Shown one piece after another: positions 1 to 40,000 of a stretch of 64,000 nucleotides of DNA. Position numbers and translations under genes: made by a program. The DNA lies in the NCBI GenBank assembly GCA_963693285.1, contig OY848929.1, positions 3,722,501 through 3,786,500 of the forward strand. Reading direction: 5' to 3'. The DNA is from Xestospongia muta. Its lineage: Eukaryota; Porifera; Demospongiae; Haplosclerida; Petrosiidae. The notes below the pieces were generated by a model. The model was not told where the DNA came from. It worked only from the letters and a program-made list of their open reading frames with translations, and ran no database searches. The stretch's first letter is position 1. Each line of letters begins with the position of its first letter.

Positions 1-11
1 GACTAACTCAC

Positions 12-14660
<14,649 letters not shown>

Positions 14661-14796
14661 GCGACATAGCTAGATCCCACTATGTTAAGAATTTTTAATT
14701 GTACATGCAGTACACACCCTCCGCGTTGCACATGCGCAGTTCAATTCGTCCTTGCTTGCGACCTCGTGGCTGATAGTAGCAGAAAGATTGGGCAAG
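14661..14796. promoter_or_regulatory. Divergent promoter between FN3 gene and RPL10A, with NRF1-like site
   Basis: The two start codons face away from each other across 136 bp. The interval holds TGCACATGCGCA at 14727-14738, one mismatch from the palindromic NRF1 consensus. No TATA box is obvious. Promoter function is inferred from position and motif. Confidence 0.5.
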
Positions 14797-15910
14797 ATGA
14801 GGTAAAGAATCTCTTTGGATCAGTGACTTCTTTCAATAAACATTAATATTGTTCTATCAAGTTATTTATCGTGTGTCTATTTTACAACAACAGGACAATG
14901 TATGATAAATATTTTTACTTTTCTGCAGTAAAGTGTCACGTGATACTTTGTACGATTGCGTACGTACAATGTTGGAGCATTCTCAACAGAAGAAAAGAAA
15001 ATTTCTTGAGACTGTTGAACTCCAGATAGTTCTCAAAAATTATGATCCTCAAAAAGATAAACGTTTCAGTGGTACTGTGAAGTAAGTTAATACCAACCCC
15101 AGTCACATGACAGTCATGTGATTACTGGTTGGAAGGTCTGCAAAGACCGGACCAATACCCAAAGGTCTTAAAACAATTGGGGAGAGGGTGTGGCTAAATC
15201 CTTCCCTCTATTAATTTAGTCCACAAAACAATGTGGTATGTAAATATACTTTTACAATATTTTGTTTATTCTTATTTTAAGAATACTTTATTTTTGTAGA
15301 TTGCGTCATATTCCAAGGCCCAAAATGAAGGTGTGTGTATTGGGAGATGCTTCTCATTGTGACGAGGCAAAAGATGCTGGTATCCCTTGCATGGATGCTG
15401 AAGCATTAAAGAAACTAAATAAAGACAAGAAACTAGTTAAGAAATTGGGTAAGCAGTCTAAATACCTATATTAAACAACCAAAATATAGTATTTAAATCT
15501 TGATTTTCTTGTTCCTTAGCCAAAAAATATGATGCATTCCTAGCCTCTGACAGTTTGATCAAACAAATCCCACGTCTCTTGGGACCTGGTCTGAGTAAAG
15601 CTGGTAAATTCCCAACCTTAGTGACACACAGCGAAAGTCTCACTCAAAAAGTTGATGAAGTAAAAGCCACCATTAGATTTCAAATGAAGAAGGTTTGTTG
15701 TTTAGCAATCAATAATCATGACTTGTTTAATAAAACTAGGTTCTTTGCTTGGCTGTTGCTATTGGTAACGTGGGTATGAATGAAGATGAGTTAGCCTCTA
15801 ATATCACACTTGGTATCAATTTTTTGGTCTCCTTGCTCAAGAAAAATTGGCAGAATGTGCGAGCATTGTACATTAAGTCTACAATGGGTCCACCACAGCA
15901 ATTGTATTAA
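14797..15910 (+). CDS. RPL10A: 60S ribosomal protein L10a (uL1)
   Basis: Five coding exons (14797-14801, 14929-15081, 15300-15448, 15520-15692, 15740-15910) total 651 nt, or 216 residues. The vertebrate protein has 217. The N terminus reads [12 protein letters not shown]. The L1 landmarks are present: a [12 protein letters not shown] stretch, a Lys-rich helix, [13 protein letters not shown] (the rRNA-binding L1 signature), and a C terminus ending QQLY. L1-stalk protein of the large subunit, cytosolic. The first coding exon is only 5 nt (ATG plus AG), the common ribosomal-protein layout with an intron right after the start. A likely ATTAAA poly(A) signal lies at 15949-15954. The gene shares a 136-bp spacer with the divergent FN3 gene. 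Confidence 0.97.
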
Positions 15911-16519
15911 CTATTATGAAAACTGTTATGAATTTTTCCAATTTTTGGATTAAAAGTTTTGAGAAGTGACACCATTGAAAGGGGGTGGTTCTATGCTCTG
16001 AATGCAGGCACTGAAAAGTGATGTAAAGTTGACTTCTTGACTTCTTACTGGGCATGCAGTGCAGCAGTTGATGACATCAATTAATTTTGTTAGAGTAACA
16101 AAACAGAACTCAACAAAAATGGACAAAATGACACTGAAAACTTGTAGTGAAACAAATTACATTTAACGAGAACAATACATGTATTAACAAGTAGTAGTCA
16201 CATGAACAATACTTGCACAGCACATGACAGTCACATGACAACTCCAAAGTATGAACAGACATGTACTCTACAAGAACAGACAAACACATTAACACATACA
16301 AACTAAACGGGGTGATGAAAACGTCTGTTTTAACGCGTTTTACATGTATGTGGAACAGGAGGCCAAACTATTCATGAAAGTACAATGATCAACACTGGTT
16401 GCTGAGAAAAAAAATATAAACTTTGTACAATGAAAGACAAACATTTGAGTACAAAAAGCACAAAAATAATCAAGAATAAATTACATGGTGGTAGATTGAA
16501 AGAGATATGGAGAATGCGC
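15911..16519. other. Tail-to-tail spacer between RPL10A and the CELF gene
   Basis: Holds the 3' UTRs of both convergent genes. Around 16197-16241 there are repeated TCACATGA-type words. No additional gene seen. Confidence 0.7.
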
Positions 16520-19500
16520 TCACCAGTACGGTTTATTGCTGTCTTTTGGTCGTTTCAATTGTACTTTAAGACGCTTTGTACCTATTTGAAAACCATTCAT
16601 AGCTTGGATAGCTGCCTGACCAGCTTGAGAACTATCAAAACTGACAAAACCAAAACATTTACTAAGATTAGTATGTTTGTCAAGGAACACTTTAGCACTG
16701 ATGACATTTCCGAATTGAGCAAACATTTGAGCTAAATCATGATCTTTGACATCGTTAGGAAGATGATAGATAAAGAGATTGGCTCCCTCTGGTCCTAAAA
16801 AAACAAAATTTATATATAACTTGTACAGCATTGTATGCAAAGGCATATGTTTCTGGAATCACAGAGTAATTTACAAATAAGAATGTGTTATTGTGTATTA
16901 GTACTATACTACTTGTAACAGGCAGACCACTCTTTCCATTGTCATAATTTTGGAGTGTGTGTGTGTGTGTGTCCACTTTTACAATTTTAATATATGGTTG
17001 TATGCAACCTTTGAGCTGGCAAATGAAATTATCTTGTATGAAGTAATGCTCACATACCAACCAATGAATATTATCACTATTATCACAAGCACTTTGAATT
17101 GGGTGTGACTGACTGAAGCTTCTCAGTCCTGTAATTCAACATATAAATTTCTGACTGGACTTCATCACTACACATCATGTGAAAACAACTATCAAATTAT
17201 TATTTTTCTGCCTAGAATACAAAGCATGCTAAGCAGCCCTATAATCATTTTGCAAGTGGATCCCTTGGGGCCTTTATATATTCACTTCATTTTATTCTAT
17301 TGTTGTAGGTGACAAAAGAAAGTAATGAACCAACTTTAACCCCCAATGATTATGGCAACCAATGAATTTTATTAACCATACTACATGCACATGACAATTG
17401 GTGTAACTAATCATGCTTGAAACTCCTCGCTATATACATATATAATAGCTTGGTTCTCTTCTTATATTTCTAGTATTCTATAGCTATTGTCTTCTACAGA
17501 CACTTCTGCTAATCACATAATCTTTGTATTTCTAGTCAATGTTTCACTGTAACATTAGTATCTCACAAAACAATTATGAGATAATTTTTTCATATATAAT
17601 TTTGTTATATTTACCTTCTCTTTGTTTCTGATGTACATACCTCCCAAATTGGGGTTGTGCAGCTAGAGCAGCTACAACAAAAAACGAGATATGCTACTGA
17701 CATGTTTGATTTGAAAGACAAAAAACATTTTAGTAATATAGTGACCTCTGTATTACATGACAGGTGTTTAGTCAGATGTACAAGCTGTTCTTTCATCAGT
17801 TTAGTCAGCAATAAATGTGTCTACTATAGTTACAATGCACTTTCCTACTTGGGTGAGGTTGGTGTTAACTAGTTTTACTTTATTGTTGGATGTTTAAATA
17901 GTCTAATGCCCAGACATTCTATTTCTTTAGCAATGAGCTTGATTTTTGGCTAAAATCATTATTGATAATTATTTAAAACTCCAAGAACAAAATGCATAGC
18001 CCTTTTGTGAGTATTTGTTGAAGTTATTAGGGAGAAATTACTTCCTATATTAGCAAGTCTCTTTGATTAGGATTCACCACCTTGCCCATTAAGTTACATA
18101 TTATACATCACTACCAGAAACTAGTCTCCAGATGGCCTCATTGCATTAAATGAGTGAGCACCTGGGAATGAGACTATAATTATAATAGTGCATTATCCTC
18201 TAAAATAGACACTAGTCCAATACTTCGTGTAGTCATATGTATTAATGAAAAGAACATCATCAATTACCTGAGTATTGTTGCATACTGGGTAATTGAAACG
18301 ACTGCATGATTTGGTCTGTAGCTAATTTAGTACTGGGATTATTGGCAGTAGCACTCAAAACAGCAGATCCAAGATTTCCGAGACCTATATTACGATCACG
18401 ATGTTATACAATGTACATACATACTGTAATGAGGCAGGGAAAGATTTGTTTTATTTGTTTACCTGCAAGGTTTGAAGCTTCGCTTTGAAGCTTCATTGAC
18501 ACATTCATTTTAATTATAGTCTGTAAACAAAATGCTTTGTTGTTTGTATTAAGTATACAGTAAGACAGATACAACTTAGTATGTATGGTGTATTTGTGTG
18601 TGTCAAAGGGTTAAAATATACAATGGCAAGGGTAGTAACTTTTACAATTAACCTTCACAAATAGGTATAATCACAGCACTAATGCTACATACCATAAATA
18701 TGGGAAATTGTCACATTACAAAAAAATGTGTTATAAATTTTTGTATGGCAAAATGTGAAAATTTTACAGGAATGGCCAACTTCAACAGTGTGAACAAAAG
18801 AACCTCAAGAATCAGGTAGACTTCTAAACATCTAAAAAAGCCATCTCCCTCTCTCTCTCTGAAGGCAATCACGACAATTTTTTCAAACAAAAAATCCAGA
18901 TTTATGGAACATAATATACATTATATATGTTACATACCTTGAGAACTAGTACCAAAAGACACACTGGATGCTCCACCTTGATTTCCCAGATGTGTTCCCA
19001 ATGTGAGATCTAGACAAGAAAATTTAATCAATTTAATCAAGTATCAATATTTAATCAATTAATATTAGTATTATATTTAACTTGGAACTCACATTATATC
19101 TTTATTGTAATAATTATATACACAATGTCACTTGTATATTGAATACACAATCTCACTAGTTACACAGACACACAAAACAATGTCTTTAATAATTAGTTTC
19201 TTTGTATTTTGTATTGTCATTATGCTCAATTATTAAATAATTGGGGGAAGCCTGGGCAAGCCTCAATATAAATGTGTTGCTGGTACGGTTGACTGTCCTT
19301 CCGTAAATCAAACTCAACATATATCATAGTTGTTTTCAATATAATTTAAGAAAGTAGGCTAGGAATTAAAAAACGATAATAGTAATATGGAATAACAGAA
19401 TAATACATGGAATTGAATGGGGAACTTTTGAAGTAAGTGGAATGTATGAAGAGGAAAACAGAAAACAAGATGTATTATTGAGACTACAGAAAAAAAGAAA

Positions 19501-22500
19501 GGAGACTGTGAAGGGAAAATTATAAGGTTTAACAGACAAAGAGAGCAGCTAAAGCAGAGAAAAAGGAGGTTGGATCAGAGAAGGGAAAGCCAGAGAAAGA
19601 GCTCAATGAGCAGAGGAGACTAAACCAACATGAACAAAAAGTTATCTGAATGTATCCACTGTGAACCTATCACTATTGTAGACAGTTTCACGTAATTGTA
19701 CTTATAATTATCATTCTATTGTGTCATTCTGGCATGCATTCCAAACAAAGTTACAGTTTCACATAATTGTACTTATAATTATCATTCTATTGTGTCATTC
19801 TGGCATGCATTCCAAACAAAGTTACAGTTTCACATAATTGTACTTATAATTATCATTCTATTGTGTCATTCTGGCATGCATTCCAAACAAAGCTATATAT
19901 AATCTACATAAGCCCAGTGGGACATTTGGGCAATGTCCAGTGGATTGTCTGAACCCTGGGCGATATAATTCTTCATTTAATGTTTAGGGTTTAGGGGATA
20001 GGGATCAGGAGTAAAATATACTGATCTCAGACTGTTCTACTGGGCTTCCATACTAGTCTTTCAGTAGTCTGCCATACATACCAAATGCAATGCATGTGAT
20101 GACTAACACACAGAAGCACAAGCCTTGAATTTAGGCTAGTTATTACTATGATGTAATCACTGACAGATGGGCTCATTAATTTGATGTGTAAATATTACTA
20201 AATAATCTTTCATGAGGTTGATATAGTTGAAATGCAAGTGCCAATGTTCAAACAGTGGAAAGGAATTTGTAAGAGTTGATTGTATAGACTTGTATAGCAC
20301 TACAAAAAGATACCCTATTATATACCTTATATACTGCACATTCAAATTTGCAACAGGCATCACTAGGTGGAAAAAATCTATGACTAAATTTCAAACTAGA
20401 AAGGCTGTTGTTTCAATTGTTATCTAATAATGATTGATGTAATTAGTAGAACCTGTGCCATACAACAGCACTTTTAAAACATGACATTATTTACTGCATC
20501 ACTGTATAATTACAGCTTTTTTGAAAGCTTTGATTTGGTTAATTTGGTAAATCTGCTTACAATCACACATCATTTGTTAAGCTGAAACAATTTTTGTATT
20601 CAATGAACTCACTATAGACTAGATCACATCTAAAGATAATTTGTTAACAGTTTTATGTAATACTAAAACAGTATGCACATTGTCAGTGTTTGAAATTGTT
20701 GTGAACAGAAACATTTGAGGTTTACAAACTTTGTCTGTACAATTATTATATAAGATAGCATACTTGTGGGGATAGCACCAGTACCCAAACCAAAGGAATT
20801 TCCAACTGATGTCGCTGCTGCTTGCTGAAACTGTGCCAACTGGAAGGAAGGGAGGGGTAGGGAGGGGACAGCGATGGACTAAATGATTTGTTCATATATT
20901 ATTACTAGCCACTACAATTACCTGGCGTACATAAGAAGGATATTCTAGTCCCACGTTGAGTGTTGGTCCAGGAAATCTGACATTAGGCGTCAATCCTTGT
21001 GGTGTAACCATATGTATCTGTTGCATCTTTTTGAACTCTTTCTCTCTCTCTGTGTCTGCCACTTTAACATTGAGAGGATGTGAGACTCCCTATAGACAGA
21101 GACGATAATAAAGACTTAGTTTTAAGGACACACAAACACAAGAGCATTTGAAGTAGTACTACCTCTGCCAACAAAAGACCATTTTGTATTATTATGTCTG
21201 CTTTAATTGAGTATGTAACAGTAATTTACTAATTAGTGTGTCTTTTTATATAATCACTGTTGACACTGTGAAGGTGTTTAATTTATATAGACAGTGTCAA
21301 AGATACACAATGATTTAGAACTGGTGTAATTCATAACAAATGTGACCTTGCATTTACTGTGCAGACATCTTGAACAGAAAGTTAAAAAAAACTATGGCAA
21401 GCAAAAAATGCTATTTGTATTCTACACACTATAATTTTTGACTTCCTGTTCATACTAGCTGTGCACAAACTACTCAAATACATGTATTCGTTTCACATAA
21501 AATATTTTTGTGTAGTAAGACTAATTAATCTTCTTAGAATCAAACGCATAGTTGGTTTTGTATAATTATATTAAAGATGGTTCAATTAGTTAACTGTGTT
21601 CATAACAAAATTTTACTGTATCAGTCCTGTGTGAAGAATATAAAAAACTTATTGTCAAGGCCTCAATATCAATGTAAATATAATCTCATTTTAAAGAGTA
21701 AAACAGCTAAACCAAGAATGTTAGTGTGGCTGAATTGTTTTTGTAATGAAAACCAGTGGTATATGACTATATGTAAACAGCATTTAACAGAGTTAGTTAC
21801 CTTAACACTAAATACTATACGATGTTCACAATATAAATTAACTTGGTTGTATACAGTGTGTGATATTTTAACAGGACCATATCTACATCCCTATATCAAC
21901 AGGTGCCTACAGTCATATATATTATTTCGATAGGAGTGTATACAGTCAATCTAATCCCTTAACATATACCATTTTACCTACTTTCAACATACATGACTGG
22001 TTCTTATAATATTACATGTCAAGTTACAGTAAACAACTAGGGCATTACACATACCGGTAAAGTTTGGCTTTGATGTAAACTTTGAATAGCATTAAGAGCT
22101 TCAGCACGTGAACCCATTCGCACAAAAGCTGCCTTCTTACTAATGCCATCTTTATCTCTTAAGATAGAAACATCTTCCACAGTGCCATAAGGAGCAAACA
22201 ATCTCGACACTTGTTCATCATTGAAGTCAGGAGAGAGTTGTCCAACAAACAGTCTTCTTTCTTCAGATCTCTCTTTACTTGATTGGGAAGCAGGTTTGAC
22301 CTGCATTGGATGGTTCATCTAATATAACAAAGAATTTAGGATTGTGAGCAAATTATATTAAGAAACACTATTAATGTATGGGTGGCATCTTACTGAAGGT
22401 AGAGTTCGTTTTTCGTGGAGGTGTTGTTGTGCTTTTATTGCTGAGTCCTTTACACAATATGTAACAAATGCACAGCCTAAAATATTTAAAGAAAAGGAAC

Positions 22501-22811
22501 ATTTTAAAAGTACAGCTATTATAATGACAGTGTTAAAGTCAACTTGAGGAAAGCGCGCAATAACGATGACGTAACACACTACACGCGGGATCACCTTCTC
22601 ATATATAGCCTTTCCCTACTTTTATTTTACCTTTTGATCCTTTCTCTTTGTCCTTAATAAGGTTAATTTCATGAATGGGACCAAACTCTTCCATAATTGA
22701 TCGAATTTCGTGTTCATCATAGTGTTTAGGTATCTGTCCCACGAAAAGTTTGATTGTATCGGGATCTCTTTGAAAACCGACTGCAGTACCAACTGAAGGT
22801 TCCATATCCAT
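16520..22811 (-). CDS. CELF/Bruno-like RNA-binding protein with three RRMs
   Basis: Nine exons chain in phase (22631-22811, 22394-22476, 22055-22318, 20922-21089, 20764-20839, 18938-19009, 18268-18384, 17615-17671, 16520-16794) for 430 residues. RRM1 begins at the [12 protein letters not shown] stretch. RRM2 carries [12 protein letters not shown] Gln/Ala/Ser/Gly-rich linker follows. The C-terminal RRM3 is preceded by the CELF-typical [17 protein letters not shown] and ends with the family signature [17 protein letters not shown]. The RRM1-RRM2 spacing, divergent linker and RRM3 match the CUGBP/Elav-like family, whose members bind GU-rich RNA and control splicing, translation and mRNA decay. 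Which vertebrate paralogue it matches cannot be told. ATG at 22811 was chosen because it gives the CELF-like short leader MDMEPSVG. The large introns are conspicuous next to the gene's neighbours. Confidence 0.95.
18463..18520 (-). other. Candidate stop-introducing or alternative-start exon of the CELF gene
   Basis: This 58-nt segment has a good acceptor (TTTGTTTACAG) and a good donor (CAG|GTAAAC) but does not fit the main reading frame. Entered in phase 1 from exon 18938-19009 it meets TAA within four codons. Read from its own ATG it joins exon 18268-18384 in frame, giving a short isoform with only RRM3. See finding. Confidence 0.45.
19683..19895. repeat. 71-bp direct repeat, three copies, in a CELF intron
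   Basis: Three head-to-tail copies begin at 19683, 19754 and 19825, each starting CAGTTTCAC and ending near CCAAACAAAG. They are almost identical (one G/A change near the start of the first copy). Confidence 0.93.
21090..22054 (-). other. CELF intron after the RRM2 exon
   Basis: AT-rich intron. A 118-codon plus-strand frame at 21577-21933 has no family resemblance and unremarkable composition, so it is not called. Nothing else supported. Confidence 0.6.
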
Positions 22812-23062
22812 AATCGAACAAACAAACATCAAAAAAAAATCTAGCAAAAGCTACAGAAAGGTAGAGTTCTACACACCAACAGCAACAATAACAAAAAAAA
22901 ACAAAGACAAACACAAACACACGATGTGACACACGTATTAAAAGTTACACATATTATAATAATACCCGCCCATTATTAAATACCGTATTCTATTCTTTTA
23001 CTCTCTAATTGTTTGTTACAAGGTCACCCGATCCTCCTGAGGCTCCCTCCCCTACAAGAAAC
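22812..23062. promoter_or_regulatory. Divergent promoter region between CELF and acetyl-CoA carboxylase
   Basis: 251 bp separates the two start codons, which face opposite ways. It must hold both promoters and 5' UTRs, unless the carboxylase has an additional upstream exon: an acceptor-like TTACAAG lies at about 23017-23023, with an open frame running into the ATG. No known motif is clear. Confidence 0.45.
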
Positions 23063-36437
<13,375 letters not shown>

Positions 36438-37066
36438 TATCACCACTGGTTTAATATTATAAGTGTGATATAATATAATATAGAACTTTTATTGTATTAT
36501 AATTTAATTTCAATGTGTTTGTATAATGTGTTTATAATGTTTGTAATTGTGTTGTATATAATAAAATTCAAATACAAAATCAATTCAAGTAACAACAATC
36601 AGCACAAATAAGCCAACTTCTAAGCTCAAAGGTCATGATCCAAAATAGTTATTATAAAATTAAGACCAAGTCATATTAAATGTAATATTATATGTACTAT
36701 TATTTCACACGAACAAATACAAAATAACATTGGTTCAGAATAATCAATTTCATTATACTTAGTTTTTTGTCTAGTAAGCAATCTCTCATGCTTCATTCTT
36801 GGCACTATCAGGAAAGACAGAGAAAATGCATGTGTATCTTAACACACACACACTACAGAAAAGATTAATCATTATCAATAATTACATCATCTAAAAATAT
36901 CAACCAATAAAGTAAAAAAAACTAAGGCAAAAATTGAATTAAAACAATAAAACAGCAACAATTTTTTCAGTTATGCTAACTTGACTTGTTTCCACACATA
37001 ATAAAAGGCCTACAAAATATTCTTATAAATCTACGTTATTCTATGAAATAGTTCCCAGTTCCTAGA
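36438..37066. other. Tail-to-tail spacer between acetyl-CoA carboxylase and anoctamin
   Basis: AATAAA at about 36560-36565 is a plausible poly(A) signal for the carboxylase. The remainder should include the anoctamin 3' UTR. No other gene seen. Confidence 0.6.
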
Positions 37067-40000
37067 TTAGGGTTCTGTAAGAGACGCATCAGTTTCAGTG
37101 CGTTCTCGTGGTTCAGGACTTGTAGTATCATCTTTGTTCTTAGCTTTGGAATCTAGTCGTGCAGCAAGTAACTTCTCACGTCTAATTTCATCTTCAACGC
37201 TCTGAGGCACATCAGGAACCAACCCATCCAGGACAGCACCGATAATGAAGATAAAATGCTAAAGAGTCACACACATAATACATATGACAGACAATGACCA
37301 TATGCTCTTACTTCAAACACTATTATGAAAGATAGCTTAGCAGTCCACACATGCCAATACTCCAATGGATACTCACCATCTGTATCTACTTGTCCACGGA
37401 AACTAATTTAAAACACAGAAATTTAAATAGGATTAATCAAACAGTAGTAGTATCTAACCGACAAGAGGTATTAGGTATAAAACAAGGTCCATAATTTGAT
37501 TTAATAGGATCTGCAGCACCATCTCCTTGTGTTGGTAAAACCAAATTCCTAAGTGTAGTATTCCCATAGAAATTTGGATAAGTTGCAACTGTGAAAAAAG
37601 TAACATCCACCAGACCACCCATATCTTGTAAGCATGTAAAGTTAATAAAAGGCAAATAGAGTTCACTATCATCTCCACTCCCAACCTAAAACAGATGAAA
37701 GTTACACAACAAAACTATTTATGCACTTACAACTTCATCATTTTCATATTTTTTAAGACTTTGTGACCGATACACAGGGAAATTGGTCGGTTGGTTAGTA
37801 CCAGGTAATAAGTTAGTTAATGGAAAACCAGAAGTGGCCCAAGTAACAAAACCACAATCAGTGTTGTTAGTTGGGCATTCATTTCGAGCACTTGTAAGAT
37901 ATTGTGAATTATATCTGTATACTTCACGATCAATAAACTGGGAGGTGACTGCAATCAAAAGGGCATTAGTAACCACACATAAATTGGTTATAAATCGTAA
38001 CAAGTAAAACCAGGCTCCAATGTCTTGAGCACGCTCAGCTACAGGACGACGAAAAACTGTCACAAATTTGTGTGCATCAAGACGAATTTCAATAACATTA
38101 TTCAACCAAGCAAAGAATGGAGCAAGTGGGAACGCAGCCACAAAAATAGTAACAAAACCATACTGGATGACTGTAAAATAAATCAAAAATATTTTCACAA
38201 TAATTCTAGAGACTTACCTAATTCCAAATATTCAAAAAAGAGCCCATGAATAGAGAGAGGGACTTGTTCATAATCTTTCTCCCATCGAACAAAAGCATCG
38301 TCTTCCTCTTTTTCTTTCCCTCTCTCCTTTCTGTATCGCATAAATTTCTTTATGAGAGTCTTAGCATATCTAGAGATTATCAAAATGTCATATATTTCAA
38401 ATAAAAGTAATACACATACGGGACTCCAAGTTCAGTGATGTCATTCAAAACTTGTTTACCAACAAAAATAATAGTCAATTGAATAGTCAGTTCCATGAGA
38501 CAACCATATGTTGAGCATTCATCCAAACGGAATGCACCAATACGTAGATAACCACCAGGATAGCCAGTGAATCTTGAAAAATACACAATTCAATAGAGAG
38601 TGAGTAGTATTACTTACTTTCCCTTGATAAAGGCAATGTAAAAAATGGATGAATAAAAGTTAATGAACTGGAAGAGATACATTTTGAATGTAAAAGAATC
38701 CTCATATTCAGTGGAAGTACGATGAAGTTCTAAATAAAAGATCACATGATAGTGTACTAGCTAGGAACAGCTTACCCCAAGATGTTAGCCATGTAGCTAG
38801 TCGCTCATAGATCTGGTTCATGATAATAATAAAGATCAATTGAATACAAGAACCAGTGATGGACACAAGCAAATCAGCAGCACTAGGACCACCAGGGATA
38901 CTTTCAATAGCTCGGTAGATAGCAGTGGAGACAGCAAGACGATAAATCAATACAGCAAATACAATACCAAGAACAGCTGCAACCATGGTCAATAAAATGC
39001 TGAAAGCCAATAGAACTTTAGGCCAAAACAAATGGCGAGGTTGAATGTACTCAAATCGCTCCAAAACCACATTATAAATTCTATATTGCTTCTTTTTGTC
39101 CTCAGGATAATCTTTGATCTTGCGTTTAATAGCTTGAACAAATTCTGGTCTCTCTCGTTGTTCAGCTGCTTCAAAACCAAGTGTGTCCCATTGATATTGC
39201 AGTTGAGCCTCTGTTCTCTTCCAAAACTCCAAAAACAAGACAGCTAAAGAAAACAGATCATAAAATTGATGTGAAAATTATAAAGTCCTTTATACCCCAA
39301 CAAGCCATGAATGCAGCAAAGAAGACAGTTCCTCCATAATCAAAAAGTAACGAAACGTGTGCAAATCCACAAGATGATTTGTAGTACCAAAAATCACACG
39401 TATCATCACAGAGAGGACACATGTAGAAAAACTCTCGGAGACTTTCATCACAAATTTCTTGACTGAAAAGAATAAGTCATAAAACCATAGTTAAATAAAA
39501 AAGCAAGTAATTAGTAGTATAAGTGACATACGCAGGAGGATTGAAGTTAGATGAAACAGTGAACAATCCAATGATCATAATCAATACACCAACAATAGAT
39601 GCCCAAGTTAACCATGTAGTGTAGAACCCAACCCAAGCAAAATAGAGTCCCACTTTTTCTCCAAAGTAGTGACTACAATGACAAAGATAATAAACAGGAG
39701 AGAGAGAGACAATTTACCGAATGTTCTCCAAAGGTTGGTACTTGTAAAAGCTCTTAGGATGAGACCACTCGTAAAAGAGAAACTAAGAAGATAATTTACA
39801 ACGAGTGCTGTTTAAGTCAATAAATACCTGACGTTCGTTCTCAATTTCGGCATCAGCCTTCTTAGTAAAATCTCCCTATATAAAACAAGAATAATAAGTT
39901 GTAGATAATTAACTACATACATCGTGAAGTGGGTAAGCTGAAGTAAAGGAACTGTTCTGCAATAAACGAGACACACCCACTTGATCCTCATTAGGTCCAT

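Noticed and set aside
15082..15299. Possible intronic snoRNA in RPL10A
   Set aside because: Short inverted repeats are present, but no convincing paired C (RTGATGA) and D (CTGA) boxes or H/ACA boxes.
18463..18477. 15-nt in-frame microexon of CELF
   Set aside because: It would keep frame, but its acceptor has no pyrimidine tract. The 58-nt version with a strong acceptor is more credible.
21577..21933. 118-codon plus-strand frame in a CELF intron
   Set aside because: No recognisable domain, Cys/Leu/Asn-rich chance composition, and no splice or promoter support.
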